Assembly: GCA_936924635.1 (NCBI GenBank)
Contig: CAKZHP010000131.1
Location: 20,060 to 84,059 of the forward strand
Source of the DNA: an uncultured Propionibacteriaceae bacterium
Lineage (GTDB): Bacteria; Actinomycetota; Actinomycetes; Propionibacteriales; Propionibacteriaceae
DNA length: 64,000 nt
Direction of reading: 5' to 3'
Within the stretch, counting starts at the first letter, position 1; each line of letters opens with the position of its first letter. This document shows positions 9,478 to 19,300 of this stretch, piece by piece. Below the pieces are notes generated by a model. It was not told where the DNA came from. It searched no databases and saw only the letters and a program-made list of their open reading frames with translations. Position numbers and translations under genes: made by a program.

Positions 9478-9924
9478 TCATTCCTGGAGACGCCGCAGCA
9501 CCGTGGCCAGGACGGCGCGCTCCTTCTCGTCAAGCCGGTCGACGAACGCGGCGCGCACGGCGCGTACATGCTGGGGCGCCGCCTGCTGGATCGCCTGGAA
9601 TCCGGCGTCGGTGAGCACCACCATCGAGCCACGCCGGTCGCCTGGGGTGTCTTCACGGGAGACCAGCCCACGCTTCTCCATGCGCGCCAGCTGGTGAGAG
9701 GCTCGGCTGCGCTCCCAGCCGGTCAGGGAGGCCAGATCCCCGAACCTCAGACGGCGATCGGGTGACTCGCTGAGGTGGGCCAGGATCTCGTACTCCCCGT
9801 GCCCGAGCCCTGCGCTCTGGCGGAGGTCGCGGGCGACGGCGAGCTCGATGGCGGCTTGAGCATGGATCCAGTCGCGCCAGAGCTGCCCTTCGTCCGCGTC
9901 CAGCCACGGTGTCTCATCCCCCAT
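9478..9924 (-). CDS. MarR-family transcriptional regulator
   Basis: 148 aa. Winged-helix region about 45-110 with LRFGDLASLTGWERSRASHQ, RMEKRGLVSRE and the wing GDRRGSMVVLTDAG. Start ATG 9924 has AGGA eight bases ahead; ATG 9933 (MLAMGDE) is possible. It is divergent from a DoxX gene, and two palindromes lie in the 106-bp gap, so it probably represses doxX and itself, being released by a phenolic, oxidant or electrophile as is common in the family. Confidence 0.88.
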   Translation of the reverse strand: MGDETPWLDADEGQLWRDWIHAQAAIELAVARDLRQSAGLGHGEYEILAHLSESPDRRLRFGDLASLTGWERSRASHQLARMEKRGLVSREDTPGDRRGSMVVLTDAGFQAIQQAAPQHVRAVRAAFVDRLDEKERAVLATVLRRLQE

Positions 9925-9955
9925 GGCCAGCATCCTACGAACGTCGCCCCCGATG

Positions 9956-10002
9956 GTTGACATGTCATTGAGATCGGGTGAAGGTATCGGTGACACGTCA
10001 AC
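9956..10002. promoter_or_regulatory. Paired palindromic operators between marR and doxX
   Basis: Two 10-bp sites, TGACATGTCA (9958-9967, perfect palindrome) and TGACACGTCA (9991-10000, one mismatch). They sit inside a larger inverted repeat, GTTGACATGTCA with TGACACGTCAAC (9956-9967 and 9991-10002). Their centres are 33 bp apart, about three helical turns, so two MarR dimers could sit on the same DNA face. They lie immediately upstream of the doxX ribosome-binding site. Confidence 0.6.
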
Positions 10003-10030
10003 AACCCGTGCCCATCCTGAGGAGCTTGAG

Positions 10031-10504
10031 ATGACCACCACCCTGTTCCCCGTCCCGGCCGCGGTGCGCGACGCCGGCCTGCTCTTCGCCCGGGTGCTGC
10101 TCGGCGTGGTCCTCGTCGCCCAAGGCTGGCAGAAGCTCTCCGGGGGCGTGCCGGCCGTGGCCCAGGGCTTCACCAAGATGGGCGTCCCGCTGCCCGGGGC
10201 CGCCGCGTGGTTCGCGACGCTGGTGGAGCTCGTCGGGGGAGTGCTGCTCATCCTCGGTGCCCTGACCCCGGTGGTTGCACTCCTTGTCGCGATGGACATG
10301 GCTGGCGCCTGGCTGTTCGCTCACCTGGGCCATGGGCCCTTCGTGGCGAAGGGCGGATGGGAGCTGGTGGTCCTGATCGGGTCCCTCGCAGTGGTGATCG
10401 CTCTCGTGGGCCCCGGTCGTGCCAGCGTCGACGCCCTGATCGCCTCGCGGCGGGCGGTGCCGGACACGCGCCCCTCGAGCACCAAGACCCACGCGGCGGT
10501 CTGA
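10031..10504 (+). CDS. DoxX family membrane protein
   Basis: 157 aa with four predicted TM helices and the DoxX pattern: LLFARVLLGVVLVAQGWQKL, a loop with GFTKMGVPLPGAAAWFATLVE, and GGVLLILGALTPVVALLVA. AGGAG sits seven bases before the ATG. DoxX proteins are small redox-linked membrane proteins; some support thiosulfate:quinone oxidation or integral-membrane oxidoreductase complexes. The divergent MarR and its operators suggest induction by oxidative or electrophilic stress. Confidence 0.85.
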   Translation: MTTTLFPVPAAVRDAGLLFARVLLGVVLVAQGWQKLSGGVPAVAQGFTKMGVPLPGAAAWFATLVELVGGVLLILGALTPVVALLVAMDMAGAWLFAHLGHGPFVAKGGWELVVLIGSLAVVIALVGPGRASVDALIASRRAVPDTRPSSTKTHAAV

Positions 10505-10598
10505 GGCTCCGACCCGCCTCGACAGACCAGTCGAGCAGCCGGCCATCCACGTGGCAGCGGGTCGTTCTCTCGTCATGCGCGAGGGTGGCCGCGCGTCG

Positions 10599-11033
10599 TC
10601 AGTCGGCGTCGAGCGCTGTGCTCCACCGGAGGCCCGGGAATCGTGCGAAACCTCGGTCGGTCGTGACCCAGGTGGCGCCGGCGTCAACCGCGAGGGCCGC
10701 AAGGTAGGCGTCGGGCACGTCGTTGCCGCGCGCCCCGAGGTGCTGGACGAAGTGTGCGAACGTCTGCCAATGACGCGGCCCGGGACGAGCGATGACTGAT
10801 GAGGGGGCCTGTCTGACGACGCGGCAGAACTCGAGCGCGTCATCCGGCGACGTCGGGTCCTGGAACACCCGGTGGTTGGTCACGATCCGGAGGAACCCGG
10901 ACAGGACCAGCTCGCTGACTCCGAACGGCTCAGGGCCCGTGAGACATCTGGACAGCCAGTCCCGGTAGCGGTCGTGGTCGGCACAGTCGGCCCGGTGCGC
11001 GTAGATGAGGACGTTGACGTCAGCCAGCAGCAC
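10599..11033 (-). CDS. vapC: VapC-type PIN-domain toxin
   Basis: 144 aa RNase toxin. Acidic residues expected of a PIN active site are visible: D5 in LLADVNVLIY, E in VSELVLSGFLRIV, D in VPDAYLAALAV and D in WVTTDRGF. GTG 11033 is chosen because GGAGG lies about six bases before it and it gives the canonical start; upstream in-frame codons are antitoxin sequence. It overlaps the 3' end of vapB by 14 bp, the usual coupled arrangement. Confidence 0.88.
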   Translation of the reverse strand: MLLADVNVLIYAHRADCADHDRYRDWLSRCLTGPEPFGVSELVLSGFLRIVTNHRVFQDPTSPDDALEFCRVVRQAPSSVIARPGPRHWQTFAHFVQHLGARGNDVPDAYLAALAVDAGATWVTTDRGFARFPGLRWSTALDAD

Positions 11034-11274
11034 GACGCTCCTCCGGCTGGTCGAGGAGGTCTGCCAGCGCAGCCTTGTCCTCCAGATCGACCCCAGGGCG
11101 GAGCCCGCGCGAGCCATAGGTCGGGATCGTCACGGGCATGGTCGTTGCATCTCGCTGGGCGAAGTGTGCCCGCAGTGCGTCGTCGATCACATCACCGAGG
11201 GACCGACCAGAATCGGCGGCCGTGACACGCGCGCGACGGAGGAGCTCGTCGTCGATTCTGATCGTTGTGCGCAT
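11020..11274 (-). CDS. vapB: VapB-type ribbon-helix-helix antitoxin
   Basis: 84 aa. N-terminal RHH DNA-binding domain (MRTTIRIDDELLRRARVTAA), then LGDVIDDALRAHF. The C-terminal arm (YGSRGLRPGVDLEDKAALAD) should wrap the PIN toxin. Start ATG 11274 was chosen over upstream in-frame codons since it begins exactly at the RHH strand. Expected to repress its own promoter together with VapC. Confidence 0.87.
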   Translation of the reverse strand: MRTTIRIDDELLRRARVTAADSGRSLGDVIDDALRAHFAQRDATTMPVTIPTYGSRGLRPGVDLEDKAALADLLDQPEERRAAG

Positions 11275-11470
11275 GACGCATCGTAACATCAACGGTGCGC
11301 ATCATGATGCGTGGCAGGTCGGACATCCCCATGCCTCACGCCGACCATCCCCCGGCCGGAGCATCCAGGACTCCGGCACCACCACCGGGTCCTCGCCAGG
11401 CCCACCACACTCTCCTTTGTCGGGTTGCGCCGCGGGCGGCGCCCGAGGCTGATGCGGCAGACTCCTCCCC

Positions 11471-12763
11471 ATGCGGATCTGCGTGGTGGGGCTGGGGAAG
11501 ATCGGGCTGCCGCTGGCGGTGCAGTACGCGTCGAAGGGCCACGATGTCGTCGGCGTCGACGTGCAGCGAAGCGTGGTCGACCAGGTCAACGCCGGCACCG
11601 AGCCCTTCCCGGGTGAGGCCGACCTGGCGAGGCTGCTCGCCGAGGCAGTGGCCGCGGGGCACCTCACGGCCACCACCTCCCACGCCGATGCCGTACGCAC
11701 TGCTGAGGTGGTGGTGATGGTGGTGCCCGTGTACGTCGACGAGGCCACCGCGAAGCCCGACTTCGGCTGGATGGACGCCGCCACCGTCGAGGTCGCGAAG
11801 GCGCTGACGCCGGGCACGCTGGTCGCGTACGAGACCACTTTGCCCGTCGGCACCACCCGCCACCGCTGGCAGCCGATGATCGCGCAGCACTCCGGCCTCG
11901 CCGCGGGCGCCGTCGAGATCGTGTTCTCGCCGGAGCGCGTGCTCACCGGGCGCGTGTTCGCCGACCTGCGCAAGTACCCCAAGCTGATCGGCGCCCTCAC
12001 CGAGCGCGGCGCCGCCCGGGCCACGGAGTTCTACGAGGCCGTACTGGACTTCGACCCGCGCCCGGATCTGCCGCGTGACAACGGCGTCTGGGACCTCGGC
12101 AGTGCCGAGGCGGCCGAGCTGGCCAAGCTCGCCGAGACCACCTACCGCGACGTCAACATCGGGCTCGCCAACCAGTTCGCGCGCTTCGCCGCGACCGCTG
12201 GCATCGACATCTACGCGGTGATCGAGGCGTCGAACTCGCAGCCGTACAGCCACATCCACCGCCCCGGCATCGCCGTCGGAGGGCACTGCATCCCGGTCTA
12301 CCCGCGGCTCTACCTCTCCACCGACCCCGACGCCACGATCGTGTCGGCCGCGCGCGAGGCGAACGCGCAGATGCCCGCGTACGCGGTCGGGCTGCTGCAC
12401 GGGGCTCTCGGCTCGCTGGAGGGGCAGCAGGTGGTCGTGCTCGGCGCCTCCTATCGCGGTGGCGTCAAGGAGACGGCGTTCTCGGGCGTGTTCGCGACGG
12501 TCGACGAGCTGGTACGAGCCGGGGCCAGCGTGCGGGTGCACGACCCCATGTACAGCGGGGACGAGCTGCGGGCGCTCGGCTTCGAGCCGTACACACCCGG
12601 CGAGCCCGCCGATGCCGCCATCCTCCAGGCCGACCACCGCGAGTACCTGGACTGGGGGCTCGAGCAGATCCCCGGCGTGCGGGTGCTGGTCGACGGCCGC
12701 AACCTCACCGACCCGGGCCGGTGGAGCGGTGTGCGGCACCTGGTCATCGGGCGCCCGGCCTGA
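11471..12763 (+). CDS. UDP-N-acetyl-hexosamine 6-dehydrogenase (WbpA/WecC-like)
   Basis: 430 aa. N-terminal Rossmann domain (MRICVVGLGKIGLPLAVQYA), central helical dimer domain with FSPERVLTGRVFADL, catalytic Cys C273 in VGGHCIPVYP, and C-terminal UDP-binding domain (VVVLGASYRGGVKETAFSG). It performs two successive NAD-dependent oxidations of the C6 hydroxyl to a uronic acid. With the 3.5-6.2 kb operon it would supply UDP-N-acetyl-uronate for C3 amination. Distinguishing GlcNAc from ManNAc use needs a tree. Confidence 0.88.
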   Translation: MRICVVGLGKIGLPLAVQYASKGHDVVGVDVQRSVVDQVNAGTEPFPGEADLARLLAEAVAAGHLTATTSHADAVRTAEVVVMVVPVYVDEATAKPDFGWMDAATVEVAKALTPGTLVAYETTLPVGTTRHRWQPMIAQHSGLAAGAVEIVFSPERVLTGRVFADLRKYPKLIGALTERGAARATEFYEAVLDFDPRPDLPRDNGVWDLGSAEAAELAKLAETTYRDVNIGLANQFARFAATAGIDIYAVIEASNSQPYSHIHRPGIAVGGHCIPVYPRLYLSTDPDATIVSAAREANAQMPAYAVGLLHGALGSLEGQQVVVLGASYRGGVKETAFSGVFATVDELVRAGASVRVHDPMYSGDELRALGFEPYTPGEPADAAILQADHREYLDWGLEQIPGVRVLVDGRNLTDPGRWSGVRHLVIGRPA

Positions 12764-12808
12764 GCCACACTGGGGCCATGACCCGTACGCACCCGGCCGG
12801 ACCCGCCG

Positions 12809-13516
12809 ATGTCGTGGCTTGACCTCGACGCGGACGAGGGGCCGACGCACTCGCTGGTGAGCTCGTCGCCGGCCGGCAAGGACGGGCTGGTGCCGTGCCT
12901 GCTGGGCCTGGTGGGCGGCGGCATCGTGGGGCTGTGGACGGAGTACGGGCTCGATCTCTGGAAGCCCGTCGAGCCGGCCTCGCTCGCTGCGGTGCTCGGC
13001 ATGGAGGAGGTCGAGCGGCGCGACATCGGCGGCGCGTACGCGGAGGTGGGCCACATGGACACCGCCCGCAACGCGCTCGTCGTGCGGCAGCGGACGCCGG
13101 GCTCGGGTCACCCGCGCCGGTTCGCCGTACAACCGGGGGCGTTCCCCGACGAGAAGCTGGACCCGTGGTCGATCTGGCAGCTGAAGCGGATGGCCGACCT
13201 CGCCGTGCGCCGCGGTTCACGATTCGTGCTGCAGCCCGGCGGGTACGGCAGCGCGGAGCTGACGATCGGGTTCCAGGTCGGCGAGTACGACAAGCAGCGC
13301 AGGATCATCGTCACCGCGACGCCGGCGTGGGTGGCGAAGTCGTGGGAGCACGGGCGTCTGGGTGCTGCGCGTGGGGCGCTGAGGGAGCCGTCCAGGTCCA
13401 CCGCGTTCCCGGTGACCCCGGCGGGCGTGGATCAGGCCGTCGCCGCGATCGTGGCCGCGGTGAAGGAGTCGGGCCTGCGGACGTACGAGATGATGCCCGC
13501 GTACCCGACCCCCTGA
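12809..13516 (+). CDS. Hypothetical protein, unrecognised
   Basis: 235 aa, soluble, with no signal peptide or clear TM segment, though LLGLVGGGIVGLW is hydrophobic. N-terminus MSWLDLDADEGPTHSLVSSS. Later segments FAVQPGAFPDEKLDPWSIWQ and GSRFVLQPGGYGSAELTIGF look like alpha/beta. I do not recognise the family. An ATG at 12778 in another frame stops after 14 codons and is not used. It follows the UDP-sugar dehydrogenase by 45 bp and may be co-transcribed. Confidence 0.65.
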   Translation: MSWLDLDADEGPTHSLVSSSPAGKDGLVPCLLGLVGGGIVGLWTEYGLDLWKPVEPASLAAVLGMEEVERRDIGGAYAEVGHMDTARNALVVRQRTPGSGHPRRFAVQPGAFPDEKLDPWSIWQLKRMADLAVRRGSRFVLQPGGYGSAELTIGFQVGEYDKQRRIIVTATPAWVAKSWEHGRLGAARGALREPSRSTAFPVTPAGVDQAVAAIVAAVKESGLRTYEMMPAYPTP

Positions 13517-13604
13517 CCTCCCCATGAGGGTTGTTTCAGCCAGGAGGCGAGAGGTCGCTCGCGTCCGTACGCTCTGATCGACCACTCCGTTCCTTGGGGG
13601 AACC

Positions 13605-14489
13605 ATGACCTCGTACACGCTGCCGGGCCGCGTCCGGTCGATCCGGATGTTCGACCGTGACGCCGGGCGGGTGATCGTCCATGCCGGTGACGAGCTGGTG
13701 CTGCTGGACGACGAGCTGCAGGTGCTCGGGTCGTGGACCCTCCCCGAGGGCGTCACCGGCATCGCCGACGCCGACCCCATGACCGACACGGTGATCTTCG
13801 ACCACGACTCCGCGATCGTGCTGCAGCAGCACGGGGAGGAGGTGTGGCGGCTGCCTCACACGGGCTGGGGTGGCGACTTCGAGGGGGCTGGCGCCTGGCT
13901 GCGCGACGGCCATGCGTTCGCGATCATCCCCGACGACGCGCACGAGAGCTGCGAGCTGATCAGGATGAGCATCGCCGACGGCTCGGTCACCGGGCTGCAC
14001 GTGATCGACGCCGCGCCGTCAGGCATCGAGCTGGTGCCGTTCACCGACGGGTGGCTGGGCATCGGTGTCGGCGAGGGCCAGGACGCCGCCCGCAGCTGGT
14101 TTCTGCAGACCGACGCCGACGAGCTCACCGTGCGCGAGGCGCCGTGGGACGACCGCATCCTCACCGACGTGCACCCCTCGGGCCGGTGGCTCCTCACCAC
14201 CCCGCACTCCGGTGACGGTCCGTTGCAGGTGCTCACCTGGCCCGGCCTGGAGCCCGTCTGGGACGTCGCCGTACCGCCGATCCCCGACTCCACCTGGCTG
14301 GAGTCGGCCGTGTTCGTCGGTGACGACCTGGTCGCCGCGTTCGTGCCGGGCGACCGGGAGGACGGCGAGTGCCTGCGCATCCCGCCCGACCAGCCGATCA
14401 CCAAGGTCGCGGGCGAGTCCTGGCCGGCGCCTGGTGGGGTGGACTTCTGGCTCGAGTACGACGGCGGCCAGCTCATCAAGCGCGACTGA
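13605..14489 (+). CDS. Beta-propeller-like hypothetical protein
   Basis: 294 aa, no signal peptide. Repeated strand-turn units (VIVHAGDELVLLDDELQVLG, DHDSAIVLQQHGEEVWRLP, ILTDVHPSGRWLLTTPHSGD, LQVLTWPGLEPVWDVAVPP) suggest a WD40/YVTN-like propeller of about six or seven blades. No catalytic motif is visible. A promoter region of about 85 bp separates it from the previous gene. It may be a scaffold or sensor; function unknown. Confidence 0.7.
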   Translation: MTSYTLPGRVRSIRMFDRDAGRVIVHAGDELVLLDDELQVLGSWTLPEGVTGIADADPMTDTVIFDHDSAIVLQQHGEEVWRLPHTGWGGDFEGAGAWLRDGHAFAIIPDDAHESCELIRMSIADGSVTGLHVIDAAPSGIELVPFTDGWLGIGVGEGQDAARSWFLQTDADELTVREAPWDDRILTDVHPSGRWLLTTPHSGDGPLQVLTWPGLEPVWDVAVPPIPDSTWLESAVFVGDDLVAAFVPGDREDGECLRIPPDQPITKVAGESWPAPGGVDFWLEYDGGQLIKRD

Positions 14490-14518
14490 CCGCCCGGTGG
14501 TCGGACTAGGCTCCCTGC

Positions 14519-15472
14519 ATGACCACCACGGAACGCCGCCTCGGAGCCAGTGACCTCGTCGTCAGCCCGGTCGGGCTGGGCTGTAACAACTTCGGGCGGC
14601 CCGGCACGGCCACCGAGACCCTGGGCGGCACCCGCGCGGTGCTCGACGCCGCCATCGAGCGTGGGGTCACCTTCCTCGACACGGCGGAGCTGTACGGCGA
14701 CCCGGCCGGCCGCTCGGAGGAGCTGATGGGCCAGGCGCTGGAGGGCCGCCGCGACCAGGTGGTGATCGCCACCAAGTTCGGCCACAAGAGCGGCGGTGCC
14801 GACGGCATCGAGAGCTCGGGGGCACCCGGCTCCGAGGCGTACATCACGAAGGCCGTGGAAGGGTCGCTGCGGCGGCTGCGGACCGACCACATCGACCTGT
14901 ACCAGCTGCACACCCCCGACGAGGCGACCCCGATCGGCGACACCCTGCAGGCGCTGTCGCGGCTGGTCGAGGCGGGGAAGGTGCGCTACCTCGGCCACTC
15001 CAACCTGAGCGCCGACCAGGTGCGGGAGGCCGACGCCGTGGCCACCGAGCTGGGTCTGCCGAGGTTCGTGTCGGCGCAGAACGAGTACTCGCTCGTGCAT
15101 CGCGACCCCGAGGCGGAGCTGCTGCCCACGTGCCTGGAGCTGGGGCTGGGGTTCCTGCCGTTCTTCCCGCTGAAGTCGGGGCTGCTGACCGGGAAGTACA
15201 CGCGGGAGGGCGGCAAGGGCCGGCTGGAGAACCGCCCCGAGGTCCTGGAGAACGCCGACTGGGAGCAGCTGGACGCGTACCAGCAGTTCTGCGAGGCGGC
15301 CGGGCTCACCATGACCGAGGCGACGTTCGCGTGGCTGCTCGCTCAGCCGGCAGTGTCGAGCGTGATCGCCGGGGCGACCACGCCCGAGCAGGTGCACCAG
15401 AACGCCGACGCGGGGATGGCGCGGCTCGACTCGTTCCAGGTCGAGGTCGTCAGCGAGCTGTTCGCGGTGTGA
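14519..15472 (+). CDS. Aldo/keto reductase
   Basis: 317 aa (alpha/beta)8 NADPH-dependent oxidoreductase. Catalytic tetrad visible: D54 (FLDTAELYGD), Y59, K86 (IATKFG), H131 (LYQLHTPD). YLGHSNLSADQV and VIAGATTPEQVHQNADA form the cofactor end. Closest in style to the YajO/PhdYeN group of actinobacterial AKRs. The stop overlaps the sirtuin GTG start, so the two are coupled. Substrate unknown. Confidence 0.9.
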   Translation: MTTTERRLGASDLVVSPVGLGCNNFGRPGTATETLGGTRAVLDAAIERGVTFLDTAELYGDPAGRSEELMGQALEGRRDQVVIATKFGHKSGGADGIESSGAPGSEAYITKAVEGSLRRLRTDHIDLYQLHTPDEATPIGDTLQALSRLVEAGKVRYLGHSNLSADQVREADAVATELGLPRFVSAQNEYSLVHRDPEAELLPTCLELGLGFLPFFPLKSGLLTGKYTREGGKGRLENRPEVLENADWEQLDAYQQFCEAAGLTMTEATFAWLLAQPAVSSVIAGATTPEQVHQNADAGMARLDSFQVEVVSELFAV

Positions 15473-16359
15473 CCGAGGGGCCGCGCGTACGGCACCGGGT
15501 GCAGACCCTGGAGCCGCTCCCCGCATACGAGCCGGCGACCGGCACCGTGGACGACCTGGCGGCGGTGCTGCGGGGCCGGACCTGGACGGTGCTGTCGGGG
15601 GCCGGCATGTCGACCGACTCCGGCATTCCGGACTACCGGGGGCCGGGCGCGCCGAAGGCGTCGCCCATGATGTACGGCGACTTCGTCGGCGACGAGCGCA
15701 ACCGGCGCCGCTACTGGGCCCGGTCGATGATCGGCTGGCAGTCGTTCGGCCGCGCGGTGCCGAACGTAGGGCACCGGGCGCTGGCCGCTCCGCCGGCCGG
15801 GTTGGTCGGGATCGTCACCCAGAACGTCGACGGCCTGCACGAGGCCGCGGGCAGCGACCCGGTGATCGACCTGCACGGCCGGATCGACCGGGTGATCTGC
15901 CTCGGCTGCGGTGCGCTGAGCGCCCGGGCCGACCTGCAGGTGCGGCTCGCGGAGCTCAACCCGGGCATCGACGGCTACCTGCCCGCCGGGGCGGCCGAGC
16001 TGGACGCCGCCCGGCTGCGGCCCGACGGTGACGCGGTCGTCGACGACTGGGAGTCGTTCGTGGTGCCCGCCTGCCTCGTGTGCGGCGGGGTGCTCAAGCC
16101 CGACGTGGTGTTCTTCGGCGAGTCGGCCCCGAGGGAGCGGGTCGAGGCCGCGTACGCGCTCCTGGACGCCGCCGACGTGCTGGTCGTGCTGGGGTCGTCG
16201 CTGACGGTGATGTCGGGGCTACGGTTCGTGCGGCACCAGGCCCGGCTGGGGCGTCCCGTGGCGATCGTGAACCGCGGCGCCACGAGGGGAGATGCGCTGG
16301 CGACAGTACGCCTGGAGGCTGGCGTGTCCGAGACGCTGACGGAGCTGGCCCGGGGCTGA
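15469..16359 (+). CDS. Sir2-family NAD-dependent protein deacylase
   Basis: 296 aa. NAD-binding GAGMSTDSGIPDYRG (44-58), TQNVDGLHEAAGS, catalytic H136 in VIDLHG, and a zinc site C144/C147 (ICLGCG) with C202/C205 (ACLVCG), then KPDVVFFGE and LVVLGSSLTVMSG. Longer than minimal sirtuins owing to an insert between the zinc Cys pairs (about 55 residues). GTG start at 15469 within GTGA of the aldo/keto reductase stop. Likely deacetylates Lys on metabolic enzymes such as acyl-CoA synthetases. Confidence 0.92.
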   Translation: MTEGPRVRHRVQTLEPLPAYEPATGTVDDLAAVLRGRTWTVLSGAGMSTDSGIPDYRGPGAPKASPMMYGDFVGDERNRRRYWARSMIGWQSFGRAVPNVGHRALAAPPAGLVGIVTQNVDGLHEAAGSDPVIDLHGRIDRVICLGCGALSARADLQVRLAELNPGIDGYLPAGAAELDAARLRPDGDAVVDDWESFVVPACLVCGGVLKPDVVFFGESAPRERVEAAYALLDAADVLVVLGSSLTVMSGLRFVRHQARLGRPVAIVNRGATRGDALATVRLEAGVSETLTELARG

Positions 16360-16365
16360 GGCCCG

Positions 16366-19300
16366 TCAGTGACGACCGGCCATCAGGGCGGTCGGTTCGC
16401 TCTGTGAACGGTGGGTGGGAGTCGCCGGGTGCAGCGAACGACGCTCCCAGCGGTCGTCGCCCAACGGGCGGTGGCTGACCAGAAGGCAGCTGGTGGTGTC
16501 GTCGGCCGCGGCGAGCAGGCCGTCGAGGGCGCGCTGCGCGGTGGCGTCGTCGAGGTGGGCTGTGGGCTCGTCGAGGAGCACCACCGGGCGCTGGGAGATC
16601 AGCGCACGCGCGAGCGCGAGGCGGGCTCGTTCACCGCCGGAGACACCGGTCACGGGGGTGTCCAGGCCGGCGGGGAGCGTGTCGAACCAGTGGCCCAGGT
16701 CGACCGACTCCAGCGCCGCGACCAGCTCGGCGTCATCGGGGTCGCGGTCGGCGGCGGCGAGCAGCAGGTTCGCGCGGACCGTACCCGCGAAGGTGTGCGG
16801 CTCGTCGTCGACCACGGCGATCCGTGACCGCAGCTGGTCGAGGTCGAGCGCGCGGGCGTCGGTGGTGCCGACCGCGTACCGGCCGTCGGCCGGGTCGAGA
16901 TGCCGGGCGAGGACCGCCAGCGCGGTCGACTTGCCGGCGCCGTTAGGGCCGACCAGCTCGACACGGCTGCCCTGGGGCAGGGCCAGGTAGGTGGTGGGCA
17001 GGTCGAGCGGGATCGTGGGGTCGCTGCTCCAGCGGGCGGTGACGGCGTCGAGGGTCAGGTCCGGTGCGCTCGGAGCCGGGCTGTGCCCGCGACCCGCGAC
17101 GGCCGGGTCTTGGGACACCAGGCCTGCGACCCGGGAAGCGGCCGCGCGACCGCGGGCTCCCGCACCCACCAGGTCAGGCACGCCGACCCAGGTGTCGGCG
17201 AGGGCGATCGGCACGAGGGCGACCAGGGCGGCGTACGGGCCGGAGAACCCGGACCGGGAGAGCAGGATGGTGACCCCCGCAACGGTGACAGCGAGGACGA
17301 CCCAGCAGGCCGCGATCCCCGCCGCCCGCAGGGTGGTGAGCCGGCGGTCGGCGTGGTCCAGGGCCGTCTCGGCCTCCGTGACCGGGGTGAGCACCGGGGC
17401 CGGGTCGGCACCGAGGCCGCGGGCCGCCTGGATCCCCGTGAGCTGCGTGGTGACCGCGCTGGTCCGGCGCTGGAGCTCGCCGCGGGCGGTGACGACGGCG
17501 TCGCTTGCGCCCTGGCCTCGCTGGCGCTCAGCCAGGTCGGGTTTCGACGCGCCTCGTCCTCGTTCCTCGGACGATGCTTGCTCAACCAGCGAGGGGGGGC
17601 TGCCAGCGCGCTGAGCTTGGGGGTCTCGGTCGGCATCCGTACCCGCGTTCGCAGCCGCCGCTGCCCCGGCCAGCCCCCGCACGTCGGACAGTGCTTGCTC
17701 AACCAGCGGAGCGGGGCCCAGCTCCAGACGGTGGAGGAGCACGCCCAGCCCGGCGACCAGGGCCCCTCCGACCGCCACCGCCGCACCCGCGGGCGGTAGG
17801 TGCCAGGTCACGAGCACGACGCCGAGCACCGTGGCGATCACCGCCGACGCGGCGGGCACCACGTAGCGCACGGTGGCGTCGACGACGTCGTCGAGGTCGC
17901 GGACGACGCCGGTGAGCACCTCACCCCGGCTGCGCCGCCCGAGCCGCGCAGGCGTCAGCGGGATCAGGTCGGCGAAGAGCTGCGGGCGTCTCTCCGCGAG
18001 CTCACCGAGCGCCACGTCATGGGAGAGCACTCGCTCGGCGTACCGGAGCACCGGCCGCGCGATGCCGAACGCCCGCACCCCCACGATCGCCACCATCAGC
18101 GTGAGGATCACCGGCCGCGTCGACGCCTGCACGATCAGCCAGCCCGAGGTCGCCGTGAGCGCGACCCCGGCCGAGACCGAGAGGCCGCCGAGCACGCAGG
18201 CACCGGCGAGTCGGGTGTGCTGGCTGGATCGCCACCCGGTCGGCGTCGGCGACTCTCCGCCGGCGAACGAGGGGGCCGCAGTGGCGGCCGGCGTTGCGGC
18301 TGACCCGTGAAGGGCAGAACCCCGCCGGTTCGGGGGAGCTCCGTCCCGCGGCGCGGGCACGACCTCAGGCGACGTGTGCGCAGGTGCCTCCACGGGGGAG
18401 GTGTGTTCCCCGGGTCGCGCCGTTCGATCGGCCCCCACCGAGCCCGGGGTGGCAGCAGGGTCGGTGGTTGCGCCGGGCAGCCGCCGGGGCAGGGGCTCGA
18501 TCTCCCAGTGGTCGTCAGCCTGGGCGGCCAGCACCGGGTCGTGGGTGACGACGATCACCCGGCGCGTCGTGGCCAGGCGTCCGATCACCGCGTGCAGCGC
18601 TGGCACGGACTCGGGGGCGATGTTGGCGGTCGGTTCGTCGAGGAGCACCAGGGGAGCGTCCGAGAGCAGCGCCCGCGCCAAGGCCAGCCGCCCCCGCTGA
18701 CCCGCGGAGAGACCGAAGCCGTCCTCCCCGAGAACCGTGCCCAGACCCTCCCGGGTGGCCAGCGCCTCCCAGAGGCCGACCTGCTCCAGCGCCGCCACCA
18801 TGGCCGCGTCGCCCACCTCGCCCACCAGCGCCAGCGCGTCGCGCACCGTGCCCGGCAGCAGCACCGGTCGTTGCGACGCCAGGTGGGCCGGAGGAGCCGT
18901 GACCATCCCGGCCCCGGGCACCCGCAGCCCCGCCAGCAGCTCCAGCACGGTGGTCTTGCCCGCTCCTGACGGCCCGGTGAGCGCCGTCAGCCCGGGGGTG
19001 GTCGGGCTGCTGAGCGTGACTCCGGCAAGGGTGCGGTCTCGGCCCTCGTGGGCGTACGTGACGTTGCTCAGGGCCACGGTCGCGCCCGCCTCGACCGGCG
19101 TCCCCGCGTCGTCGCCCAGCAGCCCCTCCGCCTTCAGGTCCGCCAGCACCGCGGCGCCGTCGGCTGCGTTGTGGAACTCGGCCCCGACGCGGCGCACCGG
19201 CCAGTACGCCTCCGGCGCGATCAGGATGGCGGTCAGGGCGACGACCAGCTCCATGCCTCCGTACGCAAGCCGCAGCCCCACCGCGACCGCCACCATGGCG

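Noticed and set aside
10518..10535. Six-bp hairpin CTCGAC/GTCGAG after doxX
   Set aside because: Short stem without T tract; too weak to call as terminator.
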